DNA of 26,563 bases from an uncultured bacterium (lineage in GTDB: Bacteria > Cyanobacteriota > Vampirovibrionia > Gastranaerophilales > Gastranaerophilaceae). This document shows, in pieces, positions 1 to 9,000 of this stretch. The stretch's first letter is position 1, and the number at the start of each line of letters is the position of its first letter. The stretch covers positions 1 through 26,563 of the forward strand of contig USFB01000028.1 of NCBI GenBank assembly GCA_900553895.1, read 5' to 3'. Below the pieces are notes generated by a model. It saw only the letters and a program-made list of their open reading frames with translations, was not told the DNA's origin and searched no databases. The translations under genes were made by a program, and so were the position numbers.

Positions 1-184
1 ATTGGTATTTTTATCGCTTCGCATACTTCTCTCCCGTATGTTTATAATACCATAAGCAATTATTATTAGCCAATATCAGTAATAAAACTAAATATTTATT
101 TTTTTTGGCAGAAAGTTCAACCTGCATATTGTATTAAAAGGTGGGAACCGCTTATGCTTTTCCCAACTCAGCTATTATAAAAAT

Positions 185-262
185 CGCTGTTCCTCGCAAT
201 GACCGGGCGTCAGACTTTCAAGTGTGCCGTTATTGCGAAGGCGATTTGCCCGTGGCAATCCA
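185..262. repeat. REP-like intergenic inverted repeat
   Basis: The arm TTCCTCGCAATGAC at 190-203 is matched in inverted form by GTTATTGCGAAGG at 229-241, with about 25 nt between them; GGCAATCCAG ends the element. GC content is clearly above that of the surrounding AT-rich DNA. It looks like a dispersed palindromic repeat, but copy number cannot be judged from one window. Confidence 0.45.
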
Positions 263-432
263 GCTTTTCATTAACTATTATTTTGAGTCTGTAACTATAC
301 TTTTATTTGGACAGTAAAGCCCTCAAGGGCGAAGCCCTGAGATTCAGTAACTTTAGGTAAATAGCAACTTCTTGTTTGAAAACATTTATTTTGAAAATAT
401 GCGATAAACTATCTTATATTTTCAAAAAAATA

Positions 433-441
433 TGATATAAT
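433..441 (+). promoter_or_regulatory. Extended -10 promoter of the prepilin gene
   Basis: TGATATAAT at 433-441 is a perfect -10 hexamer (TATAAT, 436-441) preceded by the TGn extension. The best -35 at 17 bp spacing (413-418, CTTATA) is weak, as is normal for extended -10 promoters. The predicted leader is about 24 nt and contains the GAGGA ribosome site. Confidence 0.55.
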
Positions 442-471
442 GAAAATATAGAATAAGAAGCGAGGATTTTG

Positions 472-1236
472 ATGTTTAAAAAAGGTTTTACATTAGCAGA
501 AACATTAATAAGTTTGACCATAATTGGTGTAATTGCAGCATTGACGATGCCTGGTTTGCTTGGAACCCAACCTAGTAAAACTAAAACTACATATATGAAA
601 GCTTATAATGCTTTAACAAATTTAACAAGTGATATTATCAATGATCCTAGCTTATATTGGACACAATACGATAATAACGGAAATGTTTCCGCAGAAGGAT
701 TAAATAATTGGGATACAGTTGATATAGCTCCATACAACAATTTAAAAGATAAAAAAGGTACCGTTTGGGCTTGTGAATGGAACAGAAAATTTCCGCTTAT
801 AATGTTCACAAAACTGAATACAGCAGGTCCATACTGGGTTGGTGGATTTAGTGATAACTATACATATTTTGATACAACAGATGGTCTAAGATGGACTTTT
901 TGTGAATATCTGATAAATTCATCAGGTAAATCAATTACACATTATTTAGTTTGGGTAGATATCAACGGTGATAAAGGTGTAAACTGTATTTATAGCAGTA
1001 GCTGTAGTAAACCCGATAAATTTAGGTTTGAGGTTGATGATCAAGGTGGAGTCCGTCCGGCTGATGCATTGGGCATAGCATTTTTGCAAAATCCAACCGA
1101 TATGCGTTCTGCTTCTGATGATAAAAATTTAGCCGCAAAATTAATTTCCGGCATGTCAGTATCCGATGGTTATGACCTTACCCAAATAGGGAAAGAGATT
1201 GACCAAATGTATACAAATCTCAGTAAGCAAAAATAA
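472..1236 (+). CDS. Type IV pilin-like / pseudopilin protein
   Basis: A 254-residue protein with a class III prepilin leader. MFKKG is the short basic leader; FTLAE follows, so cleavage is expected after Gly5, with Phe as +1 and the conserved Glu at +5. A hydrophobic helix (about residues 6-30, ISLTIIGVIAALTMPGLL) follows. It would be processed by the prepilin peptidase and anchored in the inner membrane or assembled into a pilus or secretion pseudopilus. The globular domain is rich in aromatic residues and has a VDINGDKG motif (about residues 160-170) like the glycine/aspartate loop of minor pseudopilins, plus four Cys that could form disulfides. The ATG at 472 is preferred over a TTG at 469 because GAGGA at 462-466 is correctly spaced for it. 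It stands alone; the next gene converges, ending 5 bp away. Whether it is a major or minor pilin cannot be told. Confidence 0.85.
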   Translation: MFKKGFTLAETLISLTIIGVIAALTMPGLLGTQPSKTKTTYMKAYNALTNLTSDIINDPSLYWTQYDNNGNVSAEGLNNWDTVDIAPYNNLKDKKGTVWACEWNRKFPLIMFTKLNTAGPYWVGGFSDNYTYFDTTDGLRWTFCEYLINSSGKSITHYLVWVDINGDKGVNCIYSSSCSKPDKFRFEVDDQGGVRPADALGIAFLQNPTDMRSASDDKNLAAKLISGMSVSDGYDLTQIGKEIDQMYTNLSKQK

Positions 1237-1241
1237 TTTCT

Positions 1242-2174
1242 TTAACCTGCTAACTGCGATTTGAAATAACTAATTGTTTTGGTCAAACCTTCGATGATAT
1301 CAACGGCTGGTTGCCAGTCGAGTTCTTTTTGAGCAAGACTGATGTTCGGTTGTCTTTGCGTTGGATCGTCTGATGGCAACGGTTTGTATATAATTTGTGA
1401 TTTTGAATTCGTTAATTCTATAATAAGTTTTGCAAAATCTAAAATAGTACGTTCTGATGGATTACCTAAATTAACAGGTCCACAAAGATTAGAGTTCATC
1501 ATTCTAATCAAACCTTCCACTAAATCATCAACGTAGCAGAATGAACGAGTTTGACTACCGTCACCATATATGGTTATGTTTTCATTTTTTAGTGCTTGTA
1601 AAATAAAGTTAGACACAACTCGTCCATCGTTTTGCGCCATATTCGGTCCATAAGTATTAAAAATTCTTACGATTTTAGTATCAATTCCCATTTGCCTGTG
1701 ATAGTCCATCATCAAGGTTTCAGCACAACGCTTACCTTCGTCATAACAGCTTCTTATGCCGATTGGATTAACGTTTCCCCAATAATCTTCGGTCTGTGGA
1801 TGCACTTTAGGGTCGCCATAAACTTCGCTAGTTGAAGCCTGTAATATAGAAGCTTTACATTCTTTGGCAAGTTCAAGCATATTTATAATACCAAGAACGG
1901 AAGTTTTAATTGTTTTTATTGCGTCATATTGGTAGTGCGGTGGACTCGCAGGACAAGCTAAATTATAAATTTGATCGACTTCTGCAAAATATTCTTTAGT
2001 AACATCATGGCGTACAAGTTCAAAATGGCTATTACCAATAAATTTTCTAATATTATCTTTAGAACCAGTAAAAAAATTATCTAAACATATTACATCATTG
2101 TTTTCGTCTAACAATCTTTTACATAAATTTGAGCCGATAAAACCTGCTCCACCAGTCACCAAAATTCTCTTCAT
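1242..2174 (-). CDS. UDP-glucuronate decarboxylase-like NAD-dependent epimerase
   Basis: A 310-residue extended short-chain dehydrogenase/reductase. The NAD-binding loop GGAGFIG is at residues 8-14. The STSEVYGDP segment (114-122) and the catalytic pair Tyr144/Lys148 in SCYDEGKR follow, then RIFNTYGP and SFCYVDDLVEG. The YDEGKR form of the YxxxK motif is typical of UDP-xylose synthase, which oxidises UDP-glucuronate at C4 and decarboxylates it to UDP-xylose; the length fits bacterial members. The product would feed surface polysaccharide synthesis in the cytoplasm. A close dTDP-glucose dehydratase-like or epimerase paralogue cannot be excluded. The ribosome site AGAGGTG precedes the ATG. A TTGTAC-17-TAAAAT promoter lies directly upstream, so it can be transcribed without the P-loop gene behind it. 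Its end is 5 bp from the end of the convergent prepilin gene. Confidence 0.88.
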   Translation of the reverse strand: MKRILVTGGAGFIGSNLCKRLLDENNDVICLDNFFTGSKDNIRKFIGNSHFELVRHDVTKEYFAEVDQIYNLACPASPPHYQYDAIKTIKTSVLGIINMLELAKECKASILQASTSEVYGDPKVHPQTEDYWGNVNPIGIRSCYDEGKRCAETLMMDYHRQMGIDTKIVRIFNTYGPNMAQNDGRVVSNFILQALKNENITIYGDGSQTRSFCYVDDLVEGLIRMMNSNLCGPVNLGNPSERTILDFAKLIIELTNSKSQIIYKPLPSDDPTQRQPNISLAQKELDWQPAVDIIEGLTKTISYFKSQLAG

Positions 2175-2192
2175 TCACACCTCTTATTATTT

Positions 2193-2221
2193 ATTTTAGC
2201 ATGAATACGGGATGGGTACAA
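2193..2221 (-). promoter_or_regulatory. Promoter of the UDP-glucuronate decarboxylase gene
   Basis: On the minus strand, TTGTAC (2216-2221) and TAAAAT (2193-2198) are separated by exactly 17 bp, and the -10 is preceded by TGC, an extended -10. The predicted leader is about 12 nt and includes the AGAGGTG ribosome site. Confidence 0.6.
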
Positions 2222-2231
2222 ATTCTATAAT

Positions 2232-2912
2232 CTACCAAAACGCCTTTGGCATCATGCGTTTGTATATCCAAATATCCACATTGTCATATTTTGTATCAAA
2301 ATCAAGTGCAAGTTTTTCATCTACACCAATTGCAACAATAGGCAAATTAATTATTTCACAAGCTTTTTTCAATTTGTTATAACCGTTTATTATATCTTCT
2401 TTTGTTGTTTCATCACCAAAATGCGTGTTAGAAATTACACCCGTAAACTTTTTCCAAGGTCTTTTTTCTAAACCCTCCGAAAAAGTTACATACTCAATAA
2501 TATTTTCAACAGTAGAAGTTTCAAATTTCGCCGTATTTACAACAAGGTAAATCTTAAGATTTTTTTCTTCACCAATATTGTTTATAATGTCCAAAATGTC
2601 TAAACCGCCCGCACCATAGCCAACATCTATAATAATATCGCCTTCATTATTTAAGCAGTTAATTTGTGCAGAGGTTACATAACTCGCAGCCTCACCTAAA
2701 CCAAAATTGTCAGGCTGAGTAACAACATTTATCCCCATTGCTTCAAGTTCTTTCGCTATAGGACGCAGTGTATAAGCAGGCTCAACAGAATCTAAATCTA
2801 CAAGAGTAATTGGTTTTTGAGCGATCGCAAATTGTCTTGCTCTATTTAACGCTGTTTCGGATTTTCCGCTCGCATAAGCACCTGCATAAACTTCTACAAA
2901 TCTTTCGGACAT
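2232..2912 (-). CDS. P-loop ATPase of the MinD/CooC-like class, function unknown
   Basis: A 226-residue soluble protein. The N-terminal Walker A loop GAYASGKS (about residues 11-18) is followed by VDLDSVEP (about 38-45), like the switch aspartate segment of SIMIBI-class ATPases, and by DVGYGAGG (about 97-104), which fits a Walker B/DxxG position. It thus resembles small ATP-binding proteins of the CobQ/CooC/MinD group, found singly in anaerobes, which have no firm role. No membrane segment or metal-binding Cys pair is seen. GAGGTT precedes the ATG with good spacing. It lies 57 bp upstream of the epimerase gene on the same strand, but that gene has its own promoter, so a functional link is weak. 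Certain: an NTP-binding fold. Not known: the target. Confidence 0.7.
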   Translation of the reverse strand: MSERFVEVYAGAYASGKSETALNRARQFAIAQKPITLVDLDSVEPAYTLRPIAKELEAMGINVVTQPDNFGLGEAASYVTSAQINCLNNEGDIIIDVGYGAGGLDILDIINNIGEEKNLKIYLVVNTAKFETSTVENIIEYVTFSEGLEKRPWKKFTGVISNTHFGDETTKEDIINGYNKLKKACEIINLPIVAIGVDEKLALDFDTKYDNVDIWIYKRMMPKAFW

Positions 2913-2935
2913 TTTAACCTCATTATGTTGTATTA

Positions 2936-3004
2936 CCCCTCACCCGCACTCGTAAGGCTCACAAAGCTCGCCAACGATTGCTCCCTCTCCTTCCAGGGGC
3001 GAGG
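2936..3004. repeat. GC-rich palindromic intergenic repeat
   Basis: A GC-rich patch in the 167-bp gap between two divergent genes. It starts CCCCTCACCC and ends GGGGCGAGG, so CCTC at 2938-2941 can pair with GAGG at 3001-3004, and a CCCTCTCC segment lies next to the right end. It shares CCCTC/GAGGG-rich ends with the larger palindrome at 5119-5217. It looks like a dispersed REP-like element, diverged or degraded. Confidence 0.45.
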
Positions 3005-3067
3005 AAATAAATAACTAATAACTTTATTTTATATTCTTCAAATCTTTTTCGCAAGTAAATTTTGCGC

Positions 3068-3073
3068 TATACT
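3068..3073 (+). promoter_or_regulatory. -10 box of ribD set for a leaderless mRNA
   Basis: TATACT lies exactly 6 nt before the ATG of ribD, which would place +1 on the A of the start codon. No Shine-Dalgarno sequence fits the usual spacing and no FMN riboswitch is recognisable upstream. The -35 region is poor. Confidence 0.45.
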
Positions 3074-3079
3074 TAGGCT

Positions 3080-4087
3080 ATGAAAAATCTTGATGAAAAA
3101 TATATGCGTATGTGTTTTGCACTTGCAAAAAAGGGTTTGGGCAAAGTTGCACCTAATCCGATGGTTGGTTGTGTCGTACTCGATAAATCAGGAAATATAG
3201 TATCAAAAGGTTACCACAAAAAATACGGTCAAAATCACGCAGAGCGTGACGCTTTGTTAAAACTCAAAAATAATGAAGCAGAAGGCGGAACTTTGTATGT
3301 AAATTTAGAGCCATGTTCACATTATGGCAAGACTCCGCCTTGTGTAGATTTAGTTATTGAGAGAAAACTCAAAAGAGTTGTTATCGGGATGAAGGATGTT
3401 AATCCAAAAGTTGATGGAATAACAAAACTAAAACGCGCAGGAGTTGAAGTTGATTATGTTTTAGAAGAAGAAGCAATATTTTTAAATAGAGTTTTTATCA
3501 AAAATATGACACAAAAAATGCCTTATGTTGTTTTGAAAACAGCAACAACAATGGATGGTAAAATTTCAACACATAATGGTGATTCTAAATGGATAACCTC
3601 TTCTGATGCTCGTAAAAAAGTTTATGAAATGCGCAAAAAATTTGACTGCATTATGACAAGCTCAAACACAGTTATTGCTGATAATCCGACGATGGAACAT
3701 AAGTTCAAATGTATTTTGGACAAGAATGGAAGAATTGATAAAAATTCGCAAATTTTTAAACAAGGTGAAATTTTTATTGCTACAAAAAATAATACACCTT
3801 TAAAAAATGAGCGCTTAGATATCGAGGCTGTGTTAAAAGAACTGTACAAAAAGGGTGTTTACACTGTGTTTGTAGAATGTGGCGGAACACTTGCCGGCTC
3901 TATGTTAAAAGATGGTTTGATTGACGAGATTTATCAGTTTATTGCGCCAAAAATTTTAAACGATAACAACGGAAAAAGCTGTTTTAATGGTGAAAAGATA
4001 GATAAAATATGTGAAGCCAAAAATTTAAACATTTATAGTGTAGAAAAAATAGGTGTAGATATTTTAATTAAAGCAAAAGTCGGGTGA
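3080..4087 (+). CDS. ribD: Bifunctional riboflavin biosynthesis protein (deaminase/reductase)
   Basis: A 335-residue protein that carries out two cytoplasmic steps of riboflavin synthesis after GTP cyclohydrolase II: deamination of the pyrimidine, then NADPH-dependent reduction of the ribosyl side chain. The N-terminal deaminase domain (about 1-145) shows APNPMVG and the zinc site: His53 and catalytic Glu55 in NHAERDAL, Cys79 and Cys88 in EPCSHYGKTPPC. The reductase domain (about 148-335) has KTATTMDGKI, SKWITSSDAR and VFVECGGTLAGSML; the family usually has EGG where this has ECGG. It is somewhat shorter than the E. coli enzyme (367), partly from a shortened loop after NPKVDG. It stands alone, without ribE, ribA or ribH beside it. 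A terminator stem begins inside its last codons. The start is set by MKNLDEKYM with a -10 box 6 nt before it. Confidence 0.95.
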   Translation: MKNLDEKYMRMCFALAKKGLGKVAPNPMVGCVVLDKSGNIVSKGYHKKYGQNHAERDALLKLKNNEAEGGTLYVNLEPCSHYGKTPPCVDLVIERKLKRVVIGMKDVNPKVDGITKLKRAGVEVDYVLEEEAIFLNRVFIKNMTQKMPYVVLKTATTMDGKISTHNGDSKWITSSDARKKVYEMRKKFDCIMTSSNTVIADNPTMEHKFKCILDKNGRIDKNSQIFKQGEIFIATKNNTPLKNERLDIEAVLKELYKKGVYTVFVECGGTLAGSMLKDGLIDEIYQFIAPKILNDNNGKSCFNGEKIDKICEAKNLNIYSVEKIGVDILIKAKVG

Positions 4088-4107
4088 AATTTCCCGACAT
4101 TTTTTTT
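4079..4107. terminator. Bidirectional terminator between ribD and the sigma gene
   Basis: GTCGGG (4079-4084) pairs with CCCGAC (4093-4098) around an 8-nt loop; a run of eight T follows on the plus strand (4100-4107). On the minus strand TTTTGCTTT follows the same stem, so it can also end the sigma-factor transcript. The stem overlaps the last ribD codons and the stop codon is in the loop. Confidence 0.8.
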
Positions 4108-5029
4108 ATCCTTCTAAATAAGTTTTTAAATCTTCTACTCGCTCAACTTTCCTCAACTTCTGTATTGCCAAATTTTCTAGTTGCCTGATTCTTTCTTTGG
4201 AAAAGCCTAGAGAATTTCCGATTTGTTCTAATGTTTTAGGCTCATTGTTATCAATTCCAAAACGTTTTTTGATGATTTCTTCTTCTCGTTTATCAAGTGT
4301 TTTAAGTAATTGCATAATATCTTTTTGTTGTAATGATTTTTGCGCATTGTTTTCCGGTGAAGAATAGGAAGTATCTTCAACATAATCTTGGATGCACAAA
4401 TCATCCGTAACATAAGTATCAAGGCTTACCGGTTCTTTTTTTAATGCACTTTTAACTTCATTGATTTTTTTAAAATCCAAACCGGATAATTTTGAAATTG
4501 TTTCTTCATCACTTTCCATATTATTGCTCACAGATACTAACGAACAGGCGCGTTTGTATTTGCGGATTTTTTCTAACATGTGAACAGGAATTCGAATTGT
4601 TCTTGAATGGTTCGAAATTGCTCTGATAATCGTTTGTTTAATCCACCAAGTCGCATAAGTCGAAAACTTAAAATTCTTTTTGTAATCAAATTTTTCTGCG
4701 GCTTTAATTAATCCCAATGAACCTTCCTGAACCAAATCCATAAACAAAACGCCTTGTCCGATGTATTTTTTAGCAATACTTACTACTAATCTTAAATTGG
4801 CCTGTACAAGTTCTTTTTTTGCTTGCTCTTTTTCTTGCGGGTTTCCTTCTTGAATTTTTCGCCCAAGCTCAATTTCTTCTGTTTTTGTAAGCATTTTCTT
4901 TTTGCCGATTTCTTTTAAGTACATTTGTAAAATATCATCGTTATTGACAATCGAACTAAACGTTTTGGGGATTTCTGTTTCGGCTGAAACTGTATTAATA
5001 AATTCTAAATTATTTAATGCTCTACTCAT
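4106..5029 (-). CDS. RNA polymerase sigma-70 family factor (RpoD/SigA-like)
   Basis: A 307-residue sigma factor that directs RNA polymerase to promoters. Region 1.2 (about 31-62: DDILQMYLKEIGKKKMLTKTEE), region 2 (about 72-141: ANLRLVVSIAKKY, DLVQEGSLGLIKAAEKFDY, FSTYATWWIKQTIIRAI), the RTIRIPVHM start of region 3, and region 4 near the C-terminus (REEEIIKKRFGI, TLEQIGNSLGFSKERIRQLE) are all present. There is no region 1.1. It could be a principal sigma or a group 2 paralogue; the short N-terminus and the region 4 tail LENLAIQKLRK rather than IEAKALRKLR favour group 2, but this is not settled. A longer frame reaches 5089, but AGGAG sits just before the ATG at 5029 and MSRALNNLEF is a natural start. 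Confidence 0.9.
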   Translation of the reverse strand: MSRALNNLEFINTVSAETEIPKTFSSIVNNDDILQMYLKEIGKKKMLTKTEEIELGRKIQEGNPQEKEQAKKELVQANLRLVVSIAKKYIGQGVLFMDLVQEGSLGLIKAAEKFDYKKNFKFSTYATWWIKQTIIRAISNHSRTIRIPVHMLEKIRKYKRACSLVSVSNNMESDEETISKLSGLDFKKINEVKSALKKEPVSLDTYVTDDLCIQDYVEDTSYSSPENNAQKSLQQKDIMQLLKTLDKREEEIIKKRFGIDNNEPKTLEQIGNSLGFSKERIRQLENLAIQKLRKVERVEDLKTYLEG

Positions 5030-5118
5030 CTTCACATCTCCTCTTGCTATTCTAATTGTTAAGACGAGAAAAAATAAAAAAAGTTCCATTTAAAAAGTTT
5101 TTGTTGAACAGGTATGTG

Positions 5119-5217
5119 AAAAGCCCCCACCCTAGCCCTCCCCCGAGGAGAGGGGACGCGCTAATGTCGTTCAAAAAGCACAAGTGTATTCCCTCTCTTT
5201 ATAGGGAGAGGGCTTTT
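5119..5217. repeat. Palindromic REP-like element
   Basis: The outer arms AAAAGCCC (5119-5126) and GGGCTTTT (5210-5217) are perfect complements. Inside are two hairpins: CCCTC 5136-5140 with GAGGG 5150-5154, and CCCTCTC 5191-5197 with GAGAGGG 5206-5212. The whole is about 100 bp and much richer in GC than its surroundings. The right hairpin followed by CTTTTT resembles a plus-strand terminator, but no plus-strand gene precedes it. Dispersed palindromes with CCCTCTCCC ends are common in bacterial genomes. Confidence 0.6.
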
Positions 5218-5240
5218 TAGAACTCAATTCTATCAAAAAG

Positions 5241-5939
5241 CTATTTATTATAAATCGTCGCTTCTACGCTTTTATGCGGTAAAACCAATTTTTCCATTGT
5301 ATGGAATAACTCTGCTTTTGTATCGGCTTCGCTAAAGCGTCCGCCGGTTACATCTGCCGTGCATTTAAGTTGTGCCAAATCGTCGTCATCGGGAACATTA
5401 AAAGCTATGACGTCGATTTTTATATCCTTTCGCTTTTTAACCAATTCAATTGAATAATCACAAGGGCTTTCGTCACAATTTTCTCCACCGTCAGTTAGAA
5501 GAATTATGTGTTTTATTCCGTCATATCCTTGCAAATCTTTGTTCACTGCTTGCTTGAGAGAATATGTAATCGGTGTCATGCCTCTCGGACGAAGGTGTGA
5601 CATTTCTGATAAAATATTAGCTGAATTAGAGAAACCCAGTGGTGTTACAAGCTCAGAACTTCTGCAAGCGTTGTAAGCAATGAGGTTGCAGGTGTGACCA
5701 TAAACCCTTAAACCTATTTTTGTATCGGGTGAAATTTGGGGCAAAATCTGTGTCATTATTTCTTTGACTTGATTAACTTTTGTTTTGTGTTCCAAATATT
5801 CACCCATGCTGTTTGAGTAATCTATTACAAATAAAAGCTTATCGCCATGGTCTTTAAAATTGTATTCGTCCGGCATGTAAACGTCAAAAGCGAGTACGGG
5901 AATTATTGCAACTAAAAATAACAATACAAATTTTTTCAT
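5241..5939 (-). CDS. Secreted von Willebrand factor A domain protein
   Basis: A 232-residue protein with a Sec signal peptide (MKK, then a hydrophobic stretch, probable cleavage after Ala17) and a single VWA domain filling the rest. The metal-ion-dependent adhesion site is complete: DYSNS at residues 40-44, a conserved Thr in RGMTPIT, and Asp in LLTDGGENCD. Such domains bind protein ligands through a divalent cation. Six Cys in the mature part (CNLIAYNACR, ENCDESPC, LKCTADV) could form disulfides, in keeping with export. No membrane anchor or sorting motif is seen at the C-terminus (SVEATIYNK). The neighbours do not point to a partner, and the 107-bp gap with a terminator separates it from the repeat protein upstream. 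The start is the only ATG that gives a signal peptide; its ribosome site is poor. Confidence 0.85.
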   Translation of the reverse strand: MKKFVLLFLVAIIPVLAFDVYMPDEYNFKDHGDKLLFVIDYSNSMGEYLEHKTKVNQVKEIMTQILPQISPDTKIGLRVYGHTCNLIAYNACRSSELVTPLGFSNSANILSEMSHLRPRGMTPITYSLKQAVNKDLQGYDGIKHIILLTDGGENCDESPCDYSIELVKKRKDIKIDVIAFNVPDDDDLAQLKCTADVTGGRFSEADTKAELFHTMEKLVLPHKSVEATIYNK

Positions 5940-5993
5940 ACTCTAAAATAACATTGGTTAAGAAAAATTTTAATTGCCGAACTTGATATATTA

Positions 5994-6025
5994 AAACAAG
6001 CAGCGCATACTTGCACTGCTTGTTT
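5994..6025 (-). terminator. Terminator of the repeat-protein gene
   Basis: A perfect 10-bp stem, AAACAAGCAG (5994-6003) and CTGCTTGTTT (6016-6025), around a 12-nt loop, just downstream of the 1160-residue gene on the minus strand. The stem ends in TTT on that strand, followed by TAATATAT. Confidence 0.75.
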
Positions 6026-6046
6026 CTTAGTTAATGTTATTTATTT

Positions 6047-9000
6047 TTATGATTTCATTGCTTGAATTTGTTTAGCGGTGAAGCCTAATGAAGTTAAATC
6101 AATTGTAACCTTTGTCAATGTGTAATAAGGTTTGATTTCTCCGTCTTTCATCGCAGCTGATGCAATTCTGTTAAGTTTTGCACTGTTACTATCGCCTTTG
6201 GCATTAGGATTGAAATCATAAATATCCATAACGGTTAATGTCAATTTTGTACCACTTAAGCTTGAGTCAACAACCGTTGTATTATGGAACGAATTGTACA
6301 AATCTTTGTTGGATTTGAATTCTAAGCAGAGATTTTTAACGTCTTGACCGTTTACCAGTGCTTTTATGTTTTTCTTGACATAATTTTTTAGGTCAGAATC
6401 TTTTGCCATAGCTTTTGCAATATCAGATGTGTTAGAGAATAGGTAACCTTTTACTATGCTTGAATCATATCCAAGATAACCTAATGTATTATTGATAGCA
6501 TTACTTACGTATTTTCTATACTTGCTATCTACTTGTGAAACACTATTCAACTTTGTAGCACCGGACGGTGTTGAGTTATAATTTTTAGCAGCCATTCGCA
6601 ATAATTTGATAGAGATGTCACCTGCGCCACCTTTTTTAATAGCATAAAGGTTAGAAACACCTAAGTACATTCGACCATCAACATTTGCAATGGCTTCATA
6701 TATTTTTGTAGTTTCACCGGCAATTGCATCTGATTTCGGAATTCTATTTTTTGCATCTGACAATTTTTGTCCTTTTGAATTATATTCAGTTGTTTTAACA
6801 GCTCCTGTAGATTTTGTATAATAGAAGCTCTTAGTGTGTTTTCCTGTTTTTTCATCAAAGAGTTCTGTATAAATATCGCCGTTTGATTTCTTAGTTACTT
6901 GCTTTGTTGTTATACCATTTTTAACAGTAGTGGTGATATTTCCATTAGTTATTCTTGTGTAGTTTTTATTGTCAACAACATCTTTGTAAGTATAGGTATA
7001 TGAATTTTTAACATCGCCTTTTTTATTATAAACTTTACGGCTTGATATTAATCCGTTGTCTTTTGTATTATAAATATCTTCGTAGCGATATTCACCATCA
7101 CTGCTCCAATAACTATTTGTTGTCGAAACATATTTATTATTTGAGTTGTATGTTTTAGTTTTTAGAACTTCTCTATTATTTTTGTCTAATGATTTAGTTG
7201 TTTCAGTATTTGATGTTAAGTTTCCATTCGCATCGTATACTTTGGTTTTTATAGTATTATCTGAATATTCATAAACGGTTTTAGTTTTAGCATTACCATT
7301 CTTGTCGTATTCAATTCGAGTTTTTAATTTACCGTTTTGGTATTCATAAGATACTTTTGAACTTAGTTTACCTGTAGAATCATATTTGATTTCTTCTAAA
7401 ACATTTTTGTTAGCATCTGTTGTCACGCTAGATGTTTTAATACCTTTAGAAGAATAATCTACAACAGTTGTTGTATTATTAGCAGAATCCGTTGTGATTT
7501 CTGTATCTTTCTTACCGTTGTTTTTGTATACGACAGATACTGTTTTTTTTGTACCGTCATAAGATGTTGTAACATTTACAGAACTACTAGTTTTATGACC
7601 GGTTAGAGGATTTGTCCAGAATATATCATACTGAGTTTCTGATATTTTGTTGCCATTTTTATCAGTTATAGTTGTAGATATTTTATCTCTGTAGCCACTG
7701 CCACCATACTGAGTAGCTGTTTTCGTTTCTAATTCTCCATTTTTATTGTAAGTATAAACTGCTTCTGCCATTACGTAGTTTATGCGCATACTTTTAGAAT
7801 CAGTTATTTTGCCCTCTTTGTTGTAATTTGAAACGGTATAATACTCTCCTGACCTATCAGAATACTCCTTAACAGTTTTACTACCATCTGCTTTGAAAGT
7901 TGTTGCACTGATTAAATTTCCTGTTTGTTTATCATATTCTGTTTCTTTGATAGCTACACCATTTTTGTAAGTAGTGTACACTTTATTACCTTTGGCATTT
8001 GTAGTTTTAACTTCTCCATCTTGAATTAAATTACCATTCTTATCGTAATTTTCGGATTTCGTTTCCTTTCCGTTTTTATCATAAGTAGTAACTTTTGATT
8101 TAACGCCATCAGAATATGCTGTAACAGTTTTTGTTCCATTAGAATTATAAACTGTTTCGCTTAAAACTTTATTGTTTTTATCGTATTCAACTTCTTTTGT
8201 TTTTACGCCGTCTTTGTAAGTAGTTACAACTTTATTACCGGCATTATTTGTAGTCGTATAGTCACCATTTTTGATTAAATTACCATTTTTATCGTATTTA
8301 TCTGTCTTAGTAACCTTGCCATTTTTATCATAAGTCGTAACTTTTGATTTAACCCCATTCGCAAACTCTGTTACAACTTTACTGCCATCTTTGTTATAAA
8401 TGGTTTCTTTTGCAACCTTGCCATTTTTATCATATTCAACTTCTTTAGTTTTTACATTGTCTTTGTAAGTAGTAACGACAGTGTTTCCTGCACTATTAGT
8501 TGTTGTGTAGTCACCATTTTTAGGATTTGTATTTACTTCTTTTAAAAAAGCAGTATAAGTTTTACCACTTCTTAATTTATATGTGTTTGATTTACCATCA
8601 ATTGATGAAATACTTTCAAAGTATTTATCTATTTGTTCTGAGGTAGCTCCAATGTTTTTAAGTTCATTTGCAGAATATGTGTTTACTGTTTTTTTGTCGG
8701 TACCGGATAAAGAGGCAAATAGATTGCAACTCATTTTATAAGATTTGCCGTTAAAACTAAATTCAAAAGCGACGCTGGTTTTGGTGCCACTTCCTTTTGT
8801 AATAGCTTTGGCATCTGTAATGCCGATTGCTACAAAAAGAGTACTCATCATCGTGAATGCAATATTACCTTGAGTGTAGTCTTTGATTAACTTATCCAAT
8901 GCTTTTTGCTTTGCTGCATCTGTATCAGTGCCAAGAGTTGCTGTAATTTCATTGACATAATCTTTGTAATTATCTTTTGTTATTCCTTTGCCATCACTAG

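Larger units (their letters stand above)
1..471. other. Gene-free region with several hairpins
   Basis: No reading frame with a credible start and ribosome site is visible here. The stretch holds several inverted repeats. TGGGAA at 142-147 pairs with TTCCCA at 160-165. An arm at 190-203 (TTCCTCGCAATGAC) faces a diverged inverted copy at 229-241, followed by GGCAATCCAG. CTCAAGGGC at 322-330 pairs with GCCCTGAG at 334-341. The middle pair resembles the 'GTCATTGCGAGG ... GCAATCCAG' intergenic repeats of many bacterial genomes. The last 40 bases are the promoter region of the prepilin gene. Confidence 0.6.

Noticed and set aside
322..341. Hairpin CTCAAGGGC/GCCCTGAG as a terminator
   Set aside because: No T-run follows and no gene end is visible before it.
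2940..3079. FMN riboswitch before ribD
   Set aside because: No conserved RFN-type segments are visible, and the -10 box next to the ATG leaves no leader.
5191..5218. Hairpin plus CTTTTT as a terminator
   Set aside because: The T-run is on the plus strand, where no gene precedes; it is better explained as half of the palindromic element.
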